Shown here: in pieces, positions 1 to 9,667 of the stretch
How positions within the stretch are numbered: the stretch's first letter is position 1
Layout of the letters: the number at the start of each line of letters is the position of its first letter
Source: a virus
Virus record (IMG/VR): IMGVR_UViG_3300025138_000433
Location: 1 to 21,793 of that record
Strand: one strand, 5' to 3'
Length of the DNA stretch: 21,793 nucleotides
Notes under the pieces: generated by a model
Database searches by the model: none
Seen by the model: the letters and a program-made list of their open reading frames with translations, nothing else
Told to the model about the DNA's origin: nothing
Translations under genes and position numbers: made by a program

Positions 1-733
1 TATTGGTTGTAGAGTTGAATTCATTTTCACCAGACACGCATGTGTATGAGTATTCATTTATTGTAACCTGTGCCTTATATTTCAAAGAAAATCCATCAGA
101 ACCTTTTCCAGTTCCGACATTTATAAAATTAGAGCCGGTATTTGTAAAAACTAACACTCCTTGTTCGTAAAAAATATTACCAGCGAAACTAGCGGTAGCG
201 TGAATTTTATCATCATCAGCAAATCCACCCGAAGCAAATAATGCAAAGCTAGAGGAAAGGCTTGAATCATACAAGTTACCTTTTCCATCATCTACTATCG
301 TAACCGTAGCACTAGTGCTGTCATCTTCTAATTCTATTGAATATGGTTTAATTCTTTCTCCGTATAATTCTTTAGGAACTGATATTATAGATGCTGATTT
401 TTGCAATAACCTATATTGCTCGGCTTGATTTGAAGCAAAATTATTCCACGGGTTTATAGAGGCAAAGCTTCTTCTTATGCCGGAACCTCTTTGTCTATAA
501 TATCTATTATTAATCATAAAGTATGATGGAATATGATAGAAATGTTGAGGTGAATCAGTTTCTGTGTGATATGAGGTTTTCTGAGCTAATGCAGTTGTAA
601 ATCCCCTATGGCTTCCACTTATGGCTCTAAAGTTATATACATAACTACCACTATCAGCTTCGGTTAAAGTAAATTGTTTGTAAACTTTAAACGGTGTTTT
701 ATCTACATCTGTCGGGTCGAGCCTTTTAAACAT
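1..733 (-). CDS. Virion structural protein, C-terminus cut by window edge
   Basis: An open frame starts at ATG 733 and runs off the left edge with no stop, giving 244 visible residues (MFKRLDPTDVDKTPFKVYKQ...). A GGGAG Shine-Dalgarno lies 9 nt before the ATG, inside an 18-nt gap after the upstream gene. The region around residues 118-130 (SVPKELYGERIKP) and the following stretch (VDDGKGNLYDSS, about 147-158) resemble conserved segments I recall in virion proteins of uncultured marine T4-like phages. That resemblance is from memory and was not checked by search. The visible part is rich in serine, glycine and aromatic residues, as beta-rich tail or fibre proteins are, and has no signal peptide or membrane segment. 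It is the last gene of the leftward structural run. The exact virion location is unknown. Confidence 0.8.
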   Translation of the reverse strand, partial: MFKRLDPTDVDKTPFKVYKQFTLTEADSGSYVYNFRAISGSHRGFTTALAQKTSYHTETDSPQHFYHIPSYFMINNRYYRQRGSGIRRSFASINPWNNFASNQAEQYRLLQKSASIISVPKELYGERIKPYSIELEDDSTSATVTIVDDGKGNLYDSSLSSSFALFASGGFADDDKIHATASFAGNIFYEQGVLVFTNTGSNFINVGTGKGSDGFSLKYKAQVTINEYSYTCVSGENEFNSTTN

Positions 734-751
734 GACCTTTGTCTCCCAATC

Positions 752-1816
752 TTAGAAGTCTAATTTGACTTTGATAATCGCTTCTCTCGAATAAGATTTC
801 AGTAATGGTTTGCTCAACTTAGCAACTGCCAGTAATTCACCGTCATCATTATATAATCCAACTTGTGTAATAAATGTTTTTGGATTCTTAAAGAATGTCG
901 GTTGAGTTAGAGATCCATCAGACGCAGTAGCAAATGTTGGATTAGAACTAAAGTTAAATTCTTTGTTTGGTATTCTACAAAAGTAATGCTGTGATGTAAT
1001 TACTTCTTCTCTTCTTGCCTGAAACTTAGCACCACCGACAAATTTCTTAAAAAACTTATCATTATTTCCACCTAAATCATTAGATGTAGTATTTGTTCCT
1101 ATTGAAGCAGAAGCATTTAATACAGGACCATTTAAAATTATAATACCTAAGTCGGGATAAAATAATCCATATGAACCTCCTGGCTGATTGACAGCAGTTG
1201 TATTAGTAACTGCAGTTCCTGTTGCAATAGAACCACTAACGACATTAAATACCCTACCACCTTGATTTACAGTAGGATTAGTAGTAGCACCACTGTCGTC
1301 AATTAATTTAATTCTAGCATCAGTTGAGCCCAACAGAGTATCACTACCACTTAATTCTAATTCCCAGTTGCCGGGATCCATCTTTTCTCTAAGTTGTTGT
1401 CTAGCAACTGATATAGCATATACATATTTTGGTTTTACATGAGCTCCGCTTCCAGCAAATGTAAATTGACTAATATTTGGACCTAAAAGTGTTTGAGATA
1501 ATTGTCTATAAATAGCGGCTGATGCCCTATTCCCAACAACTCCAGCTTTTCCTAAAGAACCACTTCCATTAAAATGAGCGTATGCAATTGAAAATTGTGG
1601 TTTAGCAGTAGGTGTTGTAACTGGATGCTCAGAATAAACATCTAAGTAATGATCTCCAGAACTTCCTGATTGTGTAGATGATGTGTAATAAGCAGTTATT
1701 GTAGCTGCACCATTACCCCACATTCCAGAAGAAACTATATCTTTCGCATTTGATACCACATCACCTGATTCAGGACTTGCATCTGAAACTATATTAAACT
1801 CCTTATAAATAGACAT
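752..1816 (-). CDS. Virion structural protein, probably tail/baseplate periphery
   Basis: A 354-residue protein with ATG at 1816 preceded by AAAGGAG, 11 nt after the upstream gene ends. It is low in cysteine and rich in Ser/Thr/Gly/Asn, the composition of a beta-structured virion protein. Three segments look conserved: YVYAISVARQQLREKMDPG (131-149), IPNKEFNFSSNPTF (282-295) and VGLYNDDGELLAVAKLSKP (319-337), followed by the terminal IIKVKLDF. The last two segments recall families of marine T4-like phage structural proteins whose role is not established. It sits between two other structural genes downstream of the giant wedge/adhesin gene, so assembly at the baseplate rim or fibre network is the likeliest inference. 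I do not recognise a T4 counterpart. Confidence 0.75.
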   Translation of the reverse strand: MSIYKEFNIVSDASPESGDVVSNAKDIVSSGMWGNGAATITAYYTSSTQSGSSGDHYLDVYSEHPVTTPTAKPQFSIAYAHFNGSGSLGKAGVVGNRASAAIYRQLSQTLLGPNISQFTFAGSGAHVKPKYVYAISVARQQLREKMDPGNWELELSGSDTLLGSTDARIKLIDDSGATTNPTVNQGGRVFNVVSGSIATGTAVTNTTAVNQPGGSYGLFYPDLGIIILNGPVLNASASIGTNTTSNDLGGNNDKFFKKFVGGAKFQARREEVITSQHYFCRIPNKEFNFSSNPTFATASDGSLTQPTFFKNPKTFITQVGLYNDDGELLAVAKLSKPLLKSYSREAIIKVKLDF

Positions 1817-1827
1817 AAATTACTCCT

Positions 1828-2511
1828 TTAACCAAATGAACCAGCATTAAAGCCAGCGGTTAATATTACTTTATTAGTAACTGTTATAGATATTGTAGCA
1901 CCTGTATCGTTACCAATTATTGTTAATTGTGTTGATTTTCCTGTTGCGGTAGATCCTACTGATAGAGGAATCACACCAATTCTAACAGAGGATGCAACCA
2001 ATGTTTTACTATTTGGAACATCGTCATCGCCTAAGAAAAATGGTGTAGTTGCTCCTGCACCACCTGCGCCTGCTGCATTTACAACTGTCATTGTAGCTAC
2101 TGATTGATTATGTAAAATAAATGTATAAGATGTATCAGAGACATTAGCAGTTGTAGGTGTAATTACTGTAGCAGGTTGGTTTAAACCACCACCAGCATTA
2201 AATGTTACACTCTCTGGCTGAACACTAATAATAGGCATCTTTCTAGTGCTTTTTGGTAATGTTACCAACTTATATCTCATAATATGATTTTCATCAGGAA
2301 AAGCTTCTAATAATGGCATATTTTCAATTACAGCTCCATAGAAATCAGAACCGTTTGGATGAGATACATCAAAAAGTCTATAATCAACCTCATCGTCTGC
2401 CAAAGCGAATTTTGTTATGTTAAAAGCGTTAGTTCCTTGTGCTAATAATTCCCTACCTTTTTTGGTAAGAATAGCATCAACGGTAACTGTTGTGTTATTT
2501 AGAAATCCCAT
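1828..2511 (-). CDS. Virion structural protein with conserved N-domain and Ig-like C-part
   Basis: A 227-residue protein with ATG at 2511 and an AGGAG Shine-Dalgarno 8 nt upstream. Residues 1-85 (from MGFLNNTTVTVDAILTKKGR through ENMPLLEAFPDE) form a compact alpha/beta block that resembles a conserved family I associate with marine T4-like phages. Residues 95-225 are Thr/Val/Gly/Ala-rich with alternating hydrophobics, and the opening IISVQPESVTF recalls bacterial Ig-like repeats, suggesting a surface-exposed beta-sandwich. An AGAGGAGATT linker sits at about residue 147. It is the first gene after a 111-nt gap that carries the AT-rich motif, so it may head its own transcript with the two genes to its left. 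The molecular role is unknown. Confidence 0.75.
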   Translation of the reverse strand: MGFLNNTTVTVDAILTKKGRELLAQGTNAFNITKFALADDEVDYRLFDVSHPNGSDFYGAVIENMPLLEAFPDENHIMRYKLVTLPKSTRKMPIISVQPESVTFNAGGGLNQPATVITPTTANVSDTSYTFILHNQSVATMTVVNAAGAGGAGATTPFFLGDDDVPNSKTLVASSVRIGVIPLSVGSTATGKSTQLTIIGNDTGATISITVTNKVILTAGFNAGSFG

Positions 2512-2622
2512 AAGATAACTCCTAATTTAAATGTTTGGATTTTGTATAATTTGATTCATATATAAATATACTAATATCAAATTTTTATTAATTAATATTC
2601 TATTTTCTAACCTTTTCTTCTA
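2512..2622 (-). promoter_or_regulatory. Intergenic leader with candidate phage promoter motif
   Basis: This is the longest gap in the structural block (111 nt). It holds the 12-mer TATATAAATATA (plus strand) at 2559-2570, about 48 nt upstream of the ATG at 2511, and is otherwise very AT-rich. The same 12-mer is exact at 13836-13847 and 16214-16225. It is nearly self-complementary, so the direction of any promoter cannot be read with certainty. A leftward promoter is inferred because all neighbouring genes run left. No U-tract hairpin terminator was seen after the giant gene's TGA stop at 2623. Confidence 0.4.
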
Positions 2623-5600
2623 TCATCTAAAAAATTTCTTCTTTCTTTTCTTCCTTCTCTTCTTACTATTCTTTTTACCTGTAATACCAGCACCAAGCTT
2701 AAACCTGTCTATTGCTGTTGTAAATTGCGTTGGAGTAAGTTGTCCTCCACTTTGTTCTCTAGCTTCTTCAATTGCTTGCTCAGCATTTCTTGGTTTTACA
2801 TTTACTCTACTAAAGAAAACTTTTTTATTTTTCTTACGCCTTTTTGGTTTAAATTTAGCAACTGTTCCTTCTCCGGTATCTAATGATGATTCTCCCGGAG
2901 CTTTCTTTACGAGCTTCGTTGGTGAAGTAAGTGTAATCTCAATTGGAGGACCTCCATCAAATGTAGTTAATGCAGTATTTTTTACACCTTCAAAGTAAGA
3001 ACGTATTCTAGCTTCTACATCATTCAGTAAATAATCAGTATCGACATTGTAAAAGGATGAAGAGAAAAAGTTACCAATCGAAGCACTATTTGCTGTTGTA
3101 TAATATTTTTCCATCCGTTGATTATTACCTCTCACAACTGATCCCGAAAGCACAGGTTGTAAGGTTTCAAAATACTTTGTATCCCCATAAGTTACCGAAG
3201 CTGTAGCATAAAATTTATCAGGCCTATTCAATCTCTGCCATAAAGATAGTTCATAACTACTATCTAAAAATTCTGAAGATGAGCCTTCAAAATTAGGAGC
3301 TGATCCTGAAATATTATAAACCGAAGAGCCTGATTCATAACTATACATATCTATTCTTCCATCATATGCAGAAAATTTTGTTACTTCGTATCTATTATCG
3401 TGATTGTATGAAGATGATATCGTAATTAAATCAATTCCTATATCTATAGATGAGCTATAGTAGAAGTTTTCAAACTTAGGAGTTTTACCTATTACTACTT
3501 TTGTTCTTTCAAATATGTTAGGTTCTACTAAAATGCCTAAATTTGCTTTAGCTCTAGCAGGAATCATTTTTCTTATTTGACCAAATAGAGATTGATCATA
3601 AAATTTTATTAGTCTGATATAATCCCAAAAATTATTTGGAGACTTATACTTTTTCCAATAATTATCAGCAACATGCTTTAATCCTCTATATTCTAATTCT
3701 TGCAAGTCTCTAGGATCACCTAAAAAGTTATCAAAATTTAAATTAGCTACAGATTCTATTATATCTGTATTTATTACATCTGTTGGTGCGAAATATACAC
3801 CGACTTTGTTTGAATCATTCGGAGCGGTATCATAAGCACTTACTGTAGCTCTATGCTTAGCATTCAAATTAAATCCAGCTTTAATTGGGTTTGCTTCAAT
3901 TCTTATTTTATTGGTGGTTCTTCTCATAGCACCGATGCTCGGTATATTACTCTTTGTTTCATCTACAACATTACTGAAAAAGTTTCCTGTAAATCCACTA
4001 TGAGATCCTGAATATGCATTGGTTGAATTAGCGCTGATGTCTCTAATACCATCAGTATCTGCGCTTAAATCGTTATTATCATCAAATGAATATCTTAATA
4101 TTAAATTACTATAAGAAGATGAAATAGAATTTCCGTTATAAGCCTTTGGATTTCCTACGTGGTTTCTAAAAGAGCCGGTGTTTAATACCTCTGTCCAATG
4201 TCTATATTCCATCATAGAACCACTAAATTGATCACCGACACCTACTATATCTCCACTACCACCTATATAAATTTCCCCATCATTGTTCCAACTTTGGTTG
4301 TATGATGATGATGCGGCTATATCAGTTACCATCGTAGATTTAGAATATAAATTTATTTTACTTCTGCTAGCATCATATTTACTTACATGCAGTTCAAATG
4401 ATTGAGATACATTTGGATTATCGCTTCCAGAAGTTCTTCTAACCATTACAGAAAAGAAATCTTTATCATATACAGGAAAGTTAGATGATGACATTTCCTT
4501 TAATCCATCAGAACCACTAATTTGAAAGGAAACGTAGCCGTAATTATCTATTGAATTATTATCTTTTAGTCTAATGAAAAAACTAGAAGATACATTAGGG
4601 CTAGTTGGAGCCTTTTCAACTAATATTTGATTTGAGCCCGTAGGAGTTCTGAATCTAAATTCTATAGTATCAGGCTTTCTTCCCGTTGAAGAGTCGTCAA
4701 CCCAAGGAGTTTTAACAAATTGAGCACCTCTAAAATCTAAAGCCTTTGTAAATTTTCTTCCAATTTCAAATTGAGGAGAAGCATTATCTGGCAAATCAGG
4801 TCCACCATACTCTTTAACTCTTAGAATTGTAGATGGTATTCCATAAGCACTTATCAATCCTTTAATAGCTCTAACGCTTCCTTTATTCTTTAAGTAGTAT
4901 GGCATGTTATTAACAATACGACTCATTATTTCTCTCGAAACATCCCTTTCCGGAACACTTGACAAGTTTGAAAATGAAGAACCAGTAACCTCTTTACCCA
5001 ATGCAAATCTAGCAAGAGAAATTGTATCCTTACCATCATTTAATTGCCATCCCAATGATTTAGCAACACTCATAAACAATTCTTTAGACATACCCTCTGT
5101 TAACTTCTCTCTTCTGTCGTGTATATCACCCATAGCTTTGATATAAATCCATATATTATCAAAATGGTGAGCTACCATATTTACTAAATCTACATAGGTT
5201 TTATTACCGGGATCAAATTTTATATGCTGTGGTATGATACTACTTAGCTTATTAAAGCTATTTTCATCATATAAAGAGCCGCTTTTATGTTGTGTATTAT
5301 ACCAAGCAGCTGCTTGTGATGATGTGGTATGTGCTAAGACATACTCATCTCCTACGGTTCCTGTTCCGGAAACTTTTGGATATGCGTTACTAAAGAACTC
5401 TCCAAGAGAACTTGAAACATATGATGATGATTCAAAATACATATACTTTTCAAATCCATCAAAATTATTTTTTAATTCGTCAATAGATGATAAAGCTAAT
5501 TTAACATCAGCCGTAGACCCACTAACTCCATTGTAAGATGAGCTTATTGTAGTATATCTTTCGATTTCTGTTAATTTATATTTAAAATTCTGAATCCTCT

Positions 5601-8600
5601 TTGTTACTGAACTAAAATTTATAAAATTCTTAAAATTGCTATAGTCTACATTTATTTCAACACTATCCATACTCTGACTTAAAAATTCATCTCTTAATAA
5701 ACCTGATACAGTTGTATCTTCACTTAGAATTTCAGTCTGACTTACATAATCGGTAGTTCTTCTTTGTATAGGACTTTCAGCATTCATCATATCCGGAGAC
5801 TTTAAAACTACATCGCCAATTTCCGTATCAACAAAATCTATAATTTCAATATCTTCTTCAATAACATCAGCCATTTCTTTGACAACAACGACCTCGTCTA
5901 ATCTTTCAATATCAGTTGGTAATGGTTCATATAACTTATAAACAACTGAATATGGATACGGCATTGTTACAAAATCTTTTTTGAAATTGGTAGTTAAAAG
6001 CATCCTATTTCCGAATTTTAGATAAGTTCTCATATCATACGGATTATATACAAGATAAGAAACTGAAAAGTTTGAAAAATTTATTGGATTGCTGTCCTCT
6101 TCATAATCAGTAACATTTTCATTTGTATTAATTAATTCTCTACCAGCATTATTCCAATGCTTGTCTACCATTACTTGAGTTCCTTCTTGCTGAACTTGAA
6201 CTATATTAGCTTCGTAATCTGCGTATATTGGTAAGTTTGTTTCTTGTGAATTTAATGTAAAATCCATAAATAAATTATCAACCCACGATATTCCATATGA
6301 GTTATCTATAGTCAATCCTTTCGCAGTATCCCAAGCATTATCTCCTCTTATCTGTAAGAAAAATTCAGCAGTTGTAAACCAATCGGATGGTATATCCATC
6401 TCCACCTCTACTGTATTCCACCCACCAGCATTTGGAGCATATGCAGGTTCACTTATAGTTTTATAAACATAGCTTATCGCAACATTATCTCTCGAACCCC
6501 AAACAGCTGCTTGCCCGTCCCAAATCCATTGTTCTCCTACGCTCAAAGCTCCATCCTTAGTCGGATTTAAATCGTAACTAAATTCACTACTACCATCATC
6601 ATATAATGCAAATTGATTATAATTATCAGCGCCTGGATTTCTACTACCAAATATAATATCCTCACCTTCAGTTCCTTTAATACCAGCATTAAAGAAAAAA
6701 CTATTTATAGGTGTAGAGTTCTGACCTCCGCTTTTCGCTACATAGACTTGGTCTCCGATTATACCGGTGAATTTATCGGAAAAGCCAGAATTCTCTGCAA
6801 ATGCAACCTCATATTCTCCGGGCAATCCTTCAAAAGCATCATCAAATGGTCTTGTTCTACCAAATCCATTACCCCATTCTGCAAAGAAAGAATCGTCAGC
6901 AGTAGAAGATTCATAAAAATCACCATCTCCATCCTTTACTAAATATACTTGGTTACTACCAAGTATTGAAAAAAAATGTCTCCAGCTCTTACCATTTCCT
7001 CTATCGAACCAAGTCTCAAACTTACCATCTCCAGAATTTAATGCGTCATTAAACCCCTCATCGATGTCTATCCAAGCTCTTAGACCTTTATTATAATCCG
7101 TAATCTTACGACCACCTCTCGGGTTTGTAATATTATCCAAATCTTGTCCCAATAGCTTTGCTATAAAAATTCTATTTTGATCTTCAGCGCCAGTTCCATT
7201 ACTATAAAATATTACAAAATGTTCTCGCCAAACTCCATCTCCTGTGCTCGCCGTTGGGTCTGATCCGGGATCTCTAAGTCTAGAAACACTCTGTATAAAT
7301 CCATATCTAAAAATGTCATCGAATAAAGAAACTGTAAATGTTTCTCCATCAATGACTTGAGTTGTGGTTACATTCCTAACCGCAGGAAATAAATCTTCAA
7401 ATCTATGTAACACTAATTTATTCGAGCTTACTGTAAATTCTACCTGTTTTACTTCCCAAACTAAATCATCCTTAAATAAAAATGCACCATCGCCATTCGT
7501 TGTTCCTGTTTGCCAACCTAAATTTTGACCTTGATTATTTATCCTTTGATACTTAGGCTGTCCAGCATTTTCTGTTTGATACGGATGACCATTAACAACA
7601 TTCTCTCCAGAATACTGAACACTACTGACAGTTCCATCAGGAGCATTAGGACTATTTGCTGCACCTTTTGTTACCCATTGAGCACCTGACCATTCCCATT
7701 CACCATCTTCGCTTAACGTTCCCTTTTTCCAATATGGATCTTTTGCAATATTTGGAATCCATACCCATTTTCGAGGAATAATAGTTATTCCTGTATTGAT
7801 TCTTGGTGATATGATTCCGATTGCCCAAGCTCCCGCTCCACCAAAATCTGATGTAGTTTGGCCTACTTCTCCGCTGAAGGCTGTTACGCCAAAATGTGGT
7901 ATGAGCTCTGCTTCTGTCAATGGAGGTTTAATTTCTATAGTTGATGCATTAGATTCGTTATTTTCTAAATAACCTTCAGGTATATTTATCGGCTTTGTTT
8001 CTGCTGGTGGCGATGCAAATGGATTAAAATATCCATCTGGTGGAGAAATTGGCTCAGACTCAATAAATCTTTCTGTGGGATATTTTAATTGAACATTAAC
8101 TCCTTTTCCAGCTACACTACTCTTTAAATCTAATCTAAAATTTATTGTATCGCCTATTCCAGCACCAAAATTAATCAATGATGGCATAGTTTGTCCAATT
8201 TGCATAAGTCTATGACCACTAGCACCATCCCAAGCTTCAAAGTCTTGATATAAATTATTTTGATCTATGAATTTTATGCAATTACCACCACTATTACCTT
8301 CACCCTTTACAATTTTTGCGTGATATCCAATAGCACTACTTCCAGCGTGAGGTTCACCATAATTAAAATATCCAGTAGTCCAATCATCTAATACAACAGC
8401 ATCGCTGTGTAGACTACTATCCCAACCAACATTTATAGTAGCGGGAGTTCCTGTGTTTGTATCTATTGTAACATTTTCTAATTCTGCATTTTTTATTGCA
8501 TTTAAATTTGTGCGAACTTTACTATTTTGATAACCTGTAAGATAAGCATTTGGAAGTTTAATAGTTCCACCTACCATATTTTCTGTGAATATAAACCCAC

Positions 8601-9360
8601 CATCCGTTGGAGTAATTCTTATTATTTGAGAGTTATCATATTCAATTTTTGTTTCCGGAGGACTTAGTGCACTTGCGCCTGGTCCAGGAGGTCCTATTAC
8701 CTCATATCCTTTAAACCCTATCTCAGCATCTATGTTTTCTGTTCTAATAGATTCCTGTAATTTTAAAAAATCTGTCTGATAGTTATATCCACCCAAAGAA
8801 CTATCTGAAATATTCTTAGCTGATAACCTAACTTCTTTTCTTGTTGGAGAAATTGTTTCAATTTTATATTTATAATCTTCTATTAATAGTTGTTCAGCCG
8901 CATCTGGATTTTTTTCATATTCTGCTTTATTCTTATTGAATATCTTACCTTCATCATTTACATATATATTTTCCGGAGCAGGAAATTGTGCAATTGGATA
9001 TATCTCATTTTCAAATCCATTTTTAGTTCTGAGTAAAACAGGATCTTCTTTACCAGCTAAATTTCTTACAAATCTATATCTAATTTTAAATTTACCAGTT
9101 TCGTAACCAAATAATTTTAGGTGAGATGATGGACTTAATTTTATGAAATTTTCATTTATACCTTCAATAGCATCATACTTTACTATGTCTCTATATTCAA
9201 TTAAATTGCCAGCTTCATCCAATAGTTCTACAAGAACATAATCTCTATCTGCATTACCACCTTCGCCCCAATATCCATTTTCATAAGGTTTATCTCCAAT
9301 CTTTTTGGTAATGCCACGAAGTAATCGTTGTTTATCTATATCATTTAGTTGGCTTGACAT
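2623..9360 (-). CDS. Giant gp7/gpI-like baseplate wedge-adhesin protein with LamG-like domain
   Basis: A 2245-residue protein with ATG at 9360 overlapping the previous stop (TAATG) behind a GGGAG Shine-Dalgarno. Regions in order: N-terminal domain (1-215); a GPPGPG hinge (223-228); a long Gly/Asp/aromatic-rich part (240-1100) with a three-fold repeat at about 680-880; an acidic/helical link (1150-1300); a block at 1375-1522 whose VNNMPYYLKNKGSVRAIKGL (1483-1502) and following YGIPSTILRVKEYGG resemble the C-terminal part of P2 gpI/T4 gp7-type proteins; a concanavalin/LamG-like beta-sandwich (about 1535-1765); a segment with IRKMIPARAKANLGILVEP (1929-1947); and a Lys/Arg-rich tail (2171-2245). 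T4 gp7 is about half this length. Position after gp25 and gp6 supports a wedge role; host binding by the LamG-like part is inference. Confidence 0.7.
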   Translation of the reverse strand: MSSQLNDIDKQRLLRGITKKIGDKPYENGYWGEGGNADRDYVLVELLDEAGNLIEYRDIVKYDAIEGINENFIKLSPSSHLKLFGYETGKFKIRYRFVRNLAGKEDPVLLRTKNGFENEIYPIAQFPAPENIYVNDEGKIFNKNKAEYEKNPDAAEQLLIEDYKYKIETISPTRKEVRLSAKNISDSSLGGYNYQTDFLKLQESIRTENIDAEIGFKGYEVIGPPGPGASALSPPETKIEYDNSQIIRITPTDGGFIFTENMVGGTIKLPNAYLTGYQNSKVRTNLNAIKNAELENVTIDTNTGTPATINVGWDSSLHSDAVVLDDWTTGYFNYGEPHAGSSAIGYHAKIVKGEGNSGGNCIKFIDQNNLYQDFEAWDGASGHRLMQIGQTMPSLINFGAGIGDTINFRLDLKSSVAGKGVNVQLKYPTERFIESEPISPPDGYFNPFASPPAETKPINIPEGYLENNESNASTIEIKPPLTEAELIPHFGVTAFSGEVGQTTSDFGGAGAWAIGIISPRINTGITIIPRKWVWIPNIAKDPYWKKGTLSEDGEWEWSGAQWVTKGAANSPNAPDGTVSSVQYSGENVVNGHPYQTENAGQPKYQRINNQGQNLGWQTGTTNGDGAFLFKDDLVWEVKQVEFTVSSNKLVLHRFEDLFPAVRNVTTTQVIDGETFTVSLFDDIFRYGFIQSVSRLRDPGSDPTASTGDGVWREHFVIFYSNGTGAEDQNRIFIAKLLGQDLDNITNPRGGRKITDYNKGLRAWIDIDEGFNDALNSGDGKFETWFDRGNGKSWRHFFSILGSNQVYLVKDGDGDFYESSTADDSFFAEWGNGFGRTRPFDDAFEGLPGEYEVAFAENSGFSDKFTGIIGDQVYVAKSGGQNSTPINSFFFNAGIKGTEGEDIIFGSRNPGADNYNQFALYDDGSSEFSYDLNPTKDGALSVGEQWIWDGQAAVWGSRDNVAISYVYKTISEPAYAPNAGGWNTVEVEMDIPSDWFTTAEFFLQIRGDNAWDTAKGLTIDNSYGISWVDNLFMDFTLNSQETNLPIYADYEANIVQVQQEGTQVMVDKHWNNAGRELINTNENVTDYEEDSNPINFSNFSVSYLVYNPYDMRTYLKFGNRMLLTTNFKKDFVTMPYPYSVVYKLYEPLPTDIERLDEVVVVKEMADVIEEDIEIIDFVDTEIGDVVLKSPDMMNAESPIQRRTTDYVSQTEILSEDTTVSGLLRDEFLSQSMDSVEINVDYSNFKNFINFSSVTKRIQNFKYKLTEIERYTTISSSYNGVSGSTADVKLALSSIDELKNNFDGFEKYMYFESSSYVSSSLGEFFSNAYPKVSGTGTVGDEYVLAHTTSSQAAAWYNTQHKSGSLYDENSFNKLSSIIPQHIKFDPGNKTYVDLVNMVAHHFDNIWIYIKAMGDIHDRREKLTEGMSKELFMSVAKSLGWQLNDGKDTISLARFALGKEVTGSSFSNLSSVPERDVSREIMSRIVNNMPYYLKNKGSVRAIKGLISAYGIPSTILRVKEYGGPDLPDNASPQFEIGRKFTKALDFRGAQFVKTPWVDDSSTGRKPDTIEFRFRTPTGSNQILVEKAPTSPNVSSSFFIRLKDNNSIDNYGYVSFQISGSDGLKEMSSSNFPVYDKDFFSVMVRRTSGSDNPNVSQSFELHVSKYDASRSKINLYSKSTMVTDIAASSSYNQSWNNDGEIYIGGSGDIVGVGDQFSGSMMEYRHWTEVLNTGSFRNHVGNPKAYNGNSISSSYSNLILRYSFDDNNDLSADTDGIRDISANSTNAYSGSHSGFTGNFFSNVVDETKSNIPSIGAMRRTTNKIRIEANPIKAGFNLNAKHRATVSAYDTAPNDSNKVGVYFAPTDVINTDIIESVANLNFDNFLGDPRDLQELEYRGLKHVADNYWKKYKSPNNFWDYIRLIKFYDQSLFGQIRKMIPARAKANLGILVEPNIFERTKVVIGKTPKFENFYYSSSIDIGIDLITISSSYNHDNRYEVTKFSAYDGRIDMYSYESGSSVYNISGSAPNFEGSSSEFLDSSYELSLWQRLNRPDKFYATASVTYGDTKYFETLQPVLSGSVVRGNNQRMEKYYTTANSASIGNFFSSSFYNVDTDYLLNDVEARIRSYFEGVKNTALTTFDGGPPIEITLTSPTKLVKKAPGESSLDTGEGTVAKFKPKRRKKNKKVFFSRVNVKPRNAEQAIEEAREQSGGQLTPTQFTTAIDRFKLGAGITGKKNSKKRRKKRKKKFFR
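6721..7323 (-). repeat. Three degenerate tandem protein repeats inside the giant gene
   Basis: At residues 680-735, 770-811 and 839-879 the giant protein repeats the pattern F-D/N-D-A/I-F/L ... G ... F/W ... h-x-G-x-Q-V-Y-x-x-K. The second and third copies align well (FNDAL...SILGSNQVYLVKDG against FDDAF...GIIGDQVYVAKSGG). The first is longer and more diverged (FDDIF...QNRIFIAK). Unit spacing is 90 then 69 residues. No matching long DNA repeat was apparent by eye, so this is an old duplication at protein level. Confidence 0.55.
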
Positions 9361-9665
9361 TATAACTCCCTTAACTCTCTATCGATAATACCATTAATCT
9401 CATCAGTATCTTTTAATTGTTCAACTGTCCTATTAACATAAAGAACTGTGCTTTCATCTTCATATAATTCGCCTGTATAAGGATTTTCAAACGCTTGAAT
9501 TACTCCGCTTTTATCTCTAGTCAAAAGACTACCATCATAAGCAGAACCCGAAATCTCCATTCTGTTCATCATCACTTCTCTTTTTACTAAATATTCTTGT
9601 TCATCAGCGTTAGCTAAATTTTGATAAAAGGCTAAATCCTCAAGTTCTTTTTTTGTATATGGCAT
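9360..9665 (-). CDS. Small conserved-position protein between wedge genes (unknown)
   Basis: A 101-residue, mildly acidic, soluble protein with ATG at 9665 behind a GAGG Shine-Dalgarno, 2 nt after the preceding stop. Its own TAA overlaps the giant gene's ATG (TAATG), so the two are translationally coupled. The N-terminal third is helical and charged (KKELEDLAFYQNLANADEQE), and the middle has an SGSAYDG and an ENPYTGELYED turn-rich stretch. The C-terminus is helical (EINGIIDRELREL). No family is recognised. Tight coupling to the wedge/adhesin gene suggests a partner subunit or assembly factor for it, which is inference. Confidence 0.7.
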   Translation of the reverse strand: MPYTKKELEDLAFYQNLANADEQEYLVKREVMMNRMEISGSAYDGSLLTRDKSGVIQAFENPYTGELYEDESTVLYVNRTVEQLKDTDEINGIIDRELREL

Positions 9666-9667
9666 TT

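Noticed and set aside
2600-2626. Eight-codon ORF (MIEEKVRK) overlapping the giant gene's TGA
   Set aside because: Too short, does not connect to the next gene, and no Shine-Dalgarno argument beyond the purine-rich gene end.
5234-5536. Plus-strand open frame inside the giant gene (others at 4904-5146 and 6613-6942)
   Set aside because: Antisense to continuous coding sequence, with no upstream Shine-Dalgarno noted and no recognisable product.
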